Below are positions 61,881 to 64,000 of a DNA stretch of 64,000 nt, one piece after another. Every line of letters starts with the position of its first letter. Position 1 is the stretch's first letter. Under the pieces are notes generated by a model, which had not been told where the DNA came from, ran no database searches, and saw only the letters and a program-made list of their open reading frames with translations. Made by a program: the position numbers and the translations under genes. The DNA comes from Chitinophaga sp. MM2321 (lineage in GTDB: Bacteria; Bacteroidota; Bacteroidia; Chitinophagales; Chitinophagaceae). The stretch is taken from positions 248,001 to 312,000 of the forward strand of contig NZ_OZ035533.1 in NCBI RefSeq assembly GCF_964033635.1, read 5' to 3'.

Positions 61881-64000
61881 ATGCTAAAAGCTATGCAAAG
61901 ACACATCAACAAAGTAGCCGTATTAGGCTCTGGAGTAATGGGATCAAGAATTGCCTGTCATTTTGCAGGTATTGGCGTACAGGTTTTATTGCTGGATATT
62001 ACGCCCAGGGAATTAAACGATGCAGAGAAAAAGAAAAATCTGGCGCTGGACAGCCCCGCTGTAAAAAACCGGATTGTGAACGATGCCCTGCTGGCTGCTG
62101 TGAAGTCAAATCCTTCCCCCGTATACAACAAAGATGTGGTGAAACGTATTAAAACGGGCAACTTCACCGATGATATGAAGCGCATCGCTGATGTAGACTG
62201 GATCATAGAAGTAGTGGTAGAAAACCTGGATGTGAAGAAAACCGTGTTTGAACAGGTGGAGAAATTCCGCAAACCCGGTACACTCATCACTTCCAATACC
62301 TCCGGTATTCCCATTCACCTGATGACCGAAGGCCGCAGCGAAGATTTCCAAAAGCATTTCTGCGGAACGCACTTCTTTAATCCTCCCCGTTACCTGCGCT
62401 TACTCGAAATTATACCTACACCACATACTGATCCGGCCGTCATCGATTTCCTGATGCACTACGGTGATCTTTACCTGGGCAAAACAACCGTGTTGTGTAA
62501 AGACACGCCCGCGTTTATTGCCAACAGGGTAGGCGTGTATTCTATCATGGCTATTTTTCACATCATGCAGGAAATGGGATTAGGTGTTGATGAAATCGAC
62601 GCCTTAACCGGTCCGGTGATTGGTCATCCTAAATCAGCCACCTTCCGTACAGCGGATGTGGTGGGCATTGATACCCTGGTGCGGGTAGCCAAAGGCGTGA
62701 TGGAAAACTGTCCGGATGATGAAGCCATCAGCATTTTCAAGATTCCACTGTTTCTGCAGAAAGTGGTGGAAAACAACTGGCTGGGAGATAAGACCGGGCA
62801 AGGCTTCTATAAAAAAACAAAAGGAGAGGGTGGCAGCAAGGAAATTCTGACGCTCGACCTGAACACCATGGAATACGGGCCTAAACAAAAGGCCAGGTTT
62901 GCCAGTATAGATGCGGCCAAACCGGTGGAAGACCTGAAGCAGCGCATTCGCATGCTGGCAGCGGCTACCGATAAAGCCGGGGAGTTCTATCAGCAGCTTC
63001 ATGCTTACCTGTTCGCCTATGTATCGCACCGTGTGCCTGAAATAGCCGATGATATCTACAAAGTAGATGACGCCATGAAAGCTGGTTTCGGCTGGGAAAT
63101 CGGCCCTTTCGAAAACTGGGACCTGCTGGGTGTGGAAGCATCCATCAAGCTCATAGAAGAAAAAGGACTGACAGTAGCCCAATGGGTGAAAGATATGCTG
63201 GCAAAGGGTATCAAGAGTTTTTATAAAATTGATAACGGCAAGAAATTTTATTATGACCTCGCCTCACAGGCTTACAAAGCCATGCCGGGCGAAGGAGAAT
63301 TTATTATACTCGAAAACTTCTCCAATAATGTTGTCTGGAAAAACAGCGTCTGCAACCTGATCGACATCGGCGATGGTGTGGTGTGTTTCGACTGGAAAAC
63401 CAAGATGAACACTATTGGCGGAGAAGTACTGGAAGGGTTGAATAAGGCGGTAGACCGTGCGGAGAAAGATTTCCGCGGACTGGTAGTGGGTAATGAAGGC
63501 ACAAATTTTTCTGCCGGCGCAAACGTCGGTATGATATTTATGCTGGCAGCCGAACAGGAATTTGATGAGCTGGATATGGCGGTGCGCCTGTTCCAGCGTT
63601 CTACGATGCGGTTGCGTTATTCCAATATTCCGGTAGTAGTGGCACCACATGCACTGACATTGGGTGGTGGTTGTGAGATGTGTTTACATGCAGATAAAAT
63701 ACAGGCAGCTGCCGAAACTTATATTGGTCTTGTAGAACTGGGCGTAGGGCTGATCCCCGGCGGTGGCGGTACCAAAGAAATGGCGTTGCGCGCAAGCCTG
63801 GAATATAAAGAAGGCCGTATAGAAGAAGAACCATTGAAAGATTACTTCATGACCGTAGCCACTGCCAAAGTAGCGACTTCCGGTTTTGAAGGATTTGATA
63901 TGGGCGTACTGCGCAAAGGGCATGATGAAATTACCCTGAATCCGGCCCGTCTTATTGCAGACGCCAAACGTAGTGTGATTGCGCTGGCAGATGAAGGATA
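61881..64000 (+). CDS. FadN-like 3-hydroxyacyl-CoA dehydrogenase / enoyl-CoA hydratase, 3' end cut off
   Basis: The frame opens at ATG 61881 (61893 is a close alternative) and runs off the right edge: 706 codons of a protein usually near 790-800. The NAD-binding dehydrogenase part comes first (VAVLGSGVMGSRIACHFAGI near 10, EVVVENLDVKKTVFEQVE, HFFNPPRYLRLLEIIP). A C-terminal dehydrogenase domain and then an enoyl-CoA hydratase-like part follow (EGTNFSAGANVGMIFMLAAE, LGGGCEMCLHADKIQAA, GLIPGGGGTKEMALRA). This order (dehydrogenase first, hydratase last) is that of FadN, not FadB. It carries out the two middle beta-oxidation steps. The thiolase is at 11 kb. Confidence 0.93.
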   Translation, partial: MLKAMQRHINKVAVLGSGVMGSRIACHFAGIGVQVLLLDITPRELNDAEKKKNLALDSPAVKNRIVNDALLAAVKSNPSPVYNKDVVKRIKTGNFTDDMKRIADVDWIIEVVVENLDVKKTVFEQVEKFRKPGTLITSNTSGIPIHLMTEGRSEDFQKHFCGTHFFNPPRYLRLLEIIPTPHTDPAVIDFLMHYGDLYLGKTTVLCKDTPAFIANRVGVYSIMAIFHIMQEMGLGVDEIDALTGPVIGHPKSATFRTADVVGIDTLVRVAKGVMENCPDDEAISIFKIPLFLQKVVENNWLGDKTGQGFYKKTKGEGGSKEILTLDLNTMEYGPKQKARFASIDAAKPVEDLKQRIRMLAAATDKAGEFYQQLHAYLFAYVSHRVPEIADDIYKVDDAMKAGFGWEIGPFENWDLLGVEASIKLIEEKGLTVAQWVKDMLAKGIKSFYKIDNGKKFYYDLASQAYKAMPGEGEFIILENFSNNVVWKNSVCNLIDIGDGVVCFDWKTKMNTIGGEVLEGLNKAVDRAEKDFRGLVVGNEGTNFSAGANVGMIFMLAAEQEFDELDMAVRLFQRSTMRLRYSNIPVVVAPHALTLGGGCEMCLHADKIQAAAETYIGLVELGVGLIPGGGGTKEMALRASLEYKEGRIEEEPLKDYFMTVATAKVATSGFEGFDMGVLRKGHDEITLNPARLIADAKRSVIALADEG

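Overview
The window looks like chromosome of a Bacteroidota bacterium, most likely a Chitinophaga-type member of the Chitinophagaceae. The evidence is a SusC-type receptor with its own ECF sigma and FecR anti-sigma factors, a type IX secretion sorting domain, a PorT protein, a Bacteroidota-type TssD (Hcp) protein, and promoters of the TTG / TAnnTTTG kind. The genus is an inference from overall gene content and protein style.

Layout. 1-3186 (minus): sigma factor, FecR and the start of a SusC/TonB receptor that runs off the left edge. 3387-4742: an AlkZ-like DNA glycosylase and a tiny His-rich lipoprotein. About 4743-10950: an accessory stretch ending at a tRNA-Lys. It holds an ORF6N remnant, a double-GNAT acetyltransferase, a 30-bp perfect inverted repeat, an AT-rich foreign-looking MFS transporter, a truncated Fic gene, phased A-tract repeats, and a full Fic protein with a fused DNA-binding domain. 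11176-13163: thiolase and a LexA-like repressor. 13814-17041: DUF1800/DUF1501 secreted pair. 17130-20059: a His-rich exported protein and a TonB receptor behind a Fur/Zur-like operator. 20095-27629 (minus): a type VI secretion island with TssD, VgrG, an unknown linker protein, a 1196-residue PAAR-like effector with two cell-wall-cutting domains, and two lipoproteins that may be immunity proteins.

28086-48492 is mostly core or housekeeping: DUF983, an ABC exporter, an EF-G paralogue with altered GTPase motifs, YifB, a MutS-like ATPase, dihydroorotase, PorT, UbiE/MenG, EngB, a YkuK-like protein, a CoA-binding protein, a GbsR-type regulator, PDH E2, DnaX, an M48 protease and a GNAT-like protein. 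A 50-bp perfect inverted repeat encloses the gap between the regulator and PDH E2. 48547-59500 holds a coiled-coil membrane protein, GNAT, a poly-Q lipoprotein, a metallophosphoesterase, atpD-atpC, YqgE, a probable small transcript, a histidine kinase, a ThiF-like E1 and LD-carboxypeptidase. 59629 to the right edge: metG and a FadN-like beta-oxidation enzyme that is cut by the edge.

The genes form several small systems: envelope signalling and import (sigma/FecR/SusC), probable metal uptake (17-20 kb), contact-dependent antagonism (20-27.6 kb), fatty-acid oxidation (thiolase at 11 kb, hydratase/dehydrogenase at 62 kb), and type IX secretion (PorT plus a T9SS cargo). Most likely of special interest are the two-warhead T6SS effector cassette, the regulator-fused Fic protein with its phased upstream repeats, and the 232-bp inverted-repeat element at 41 kb.
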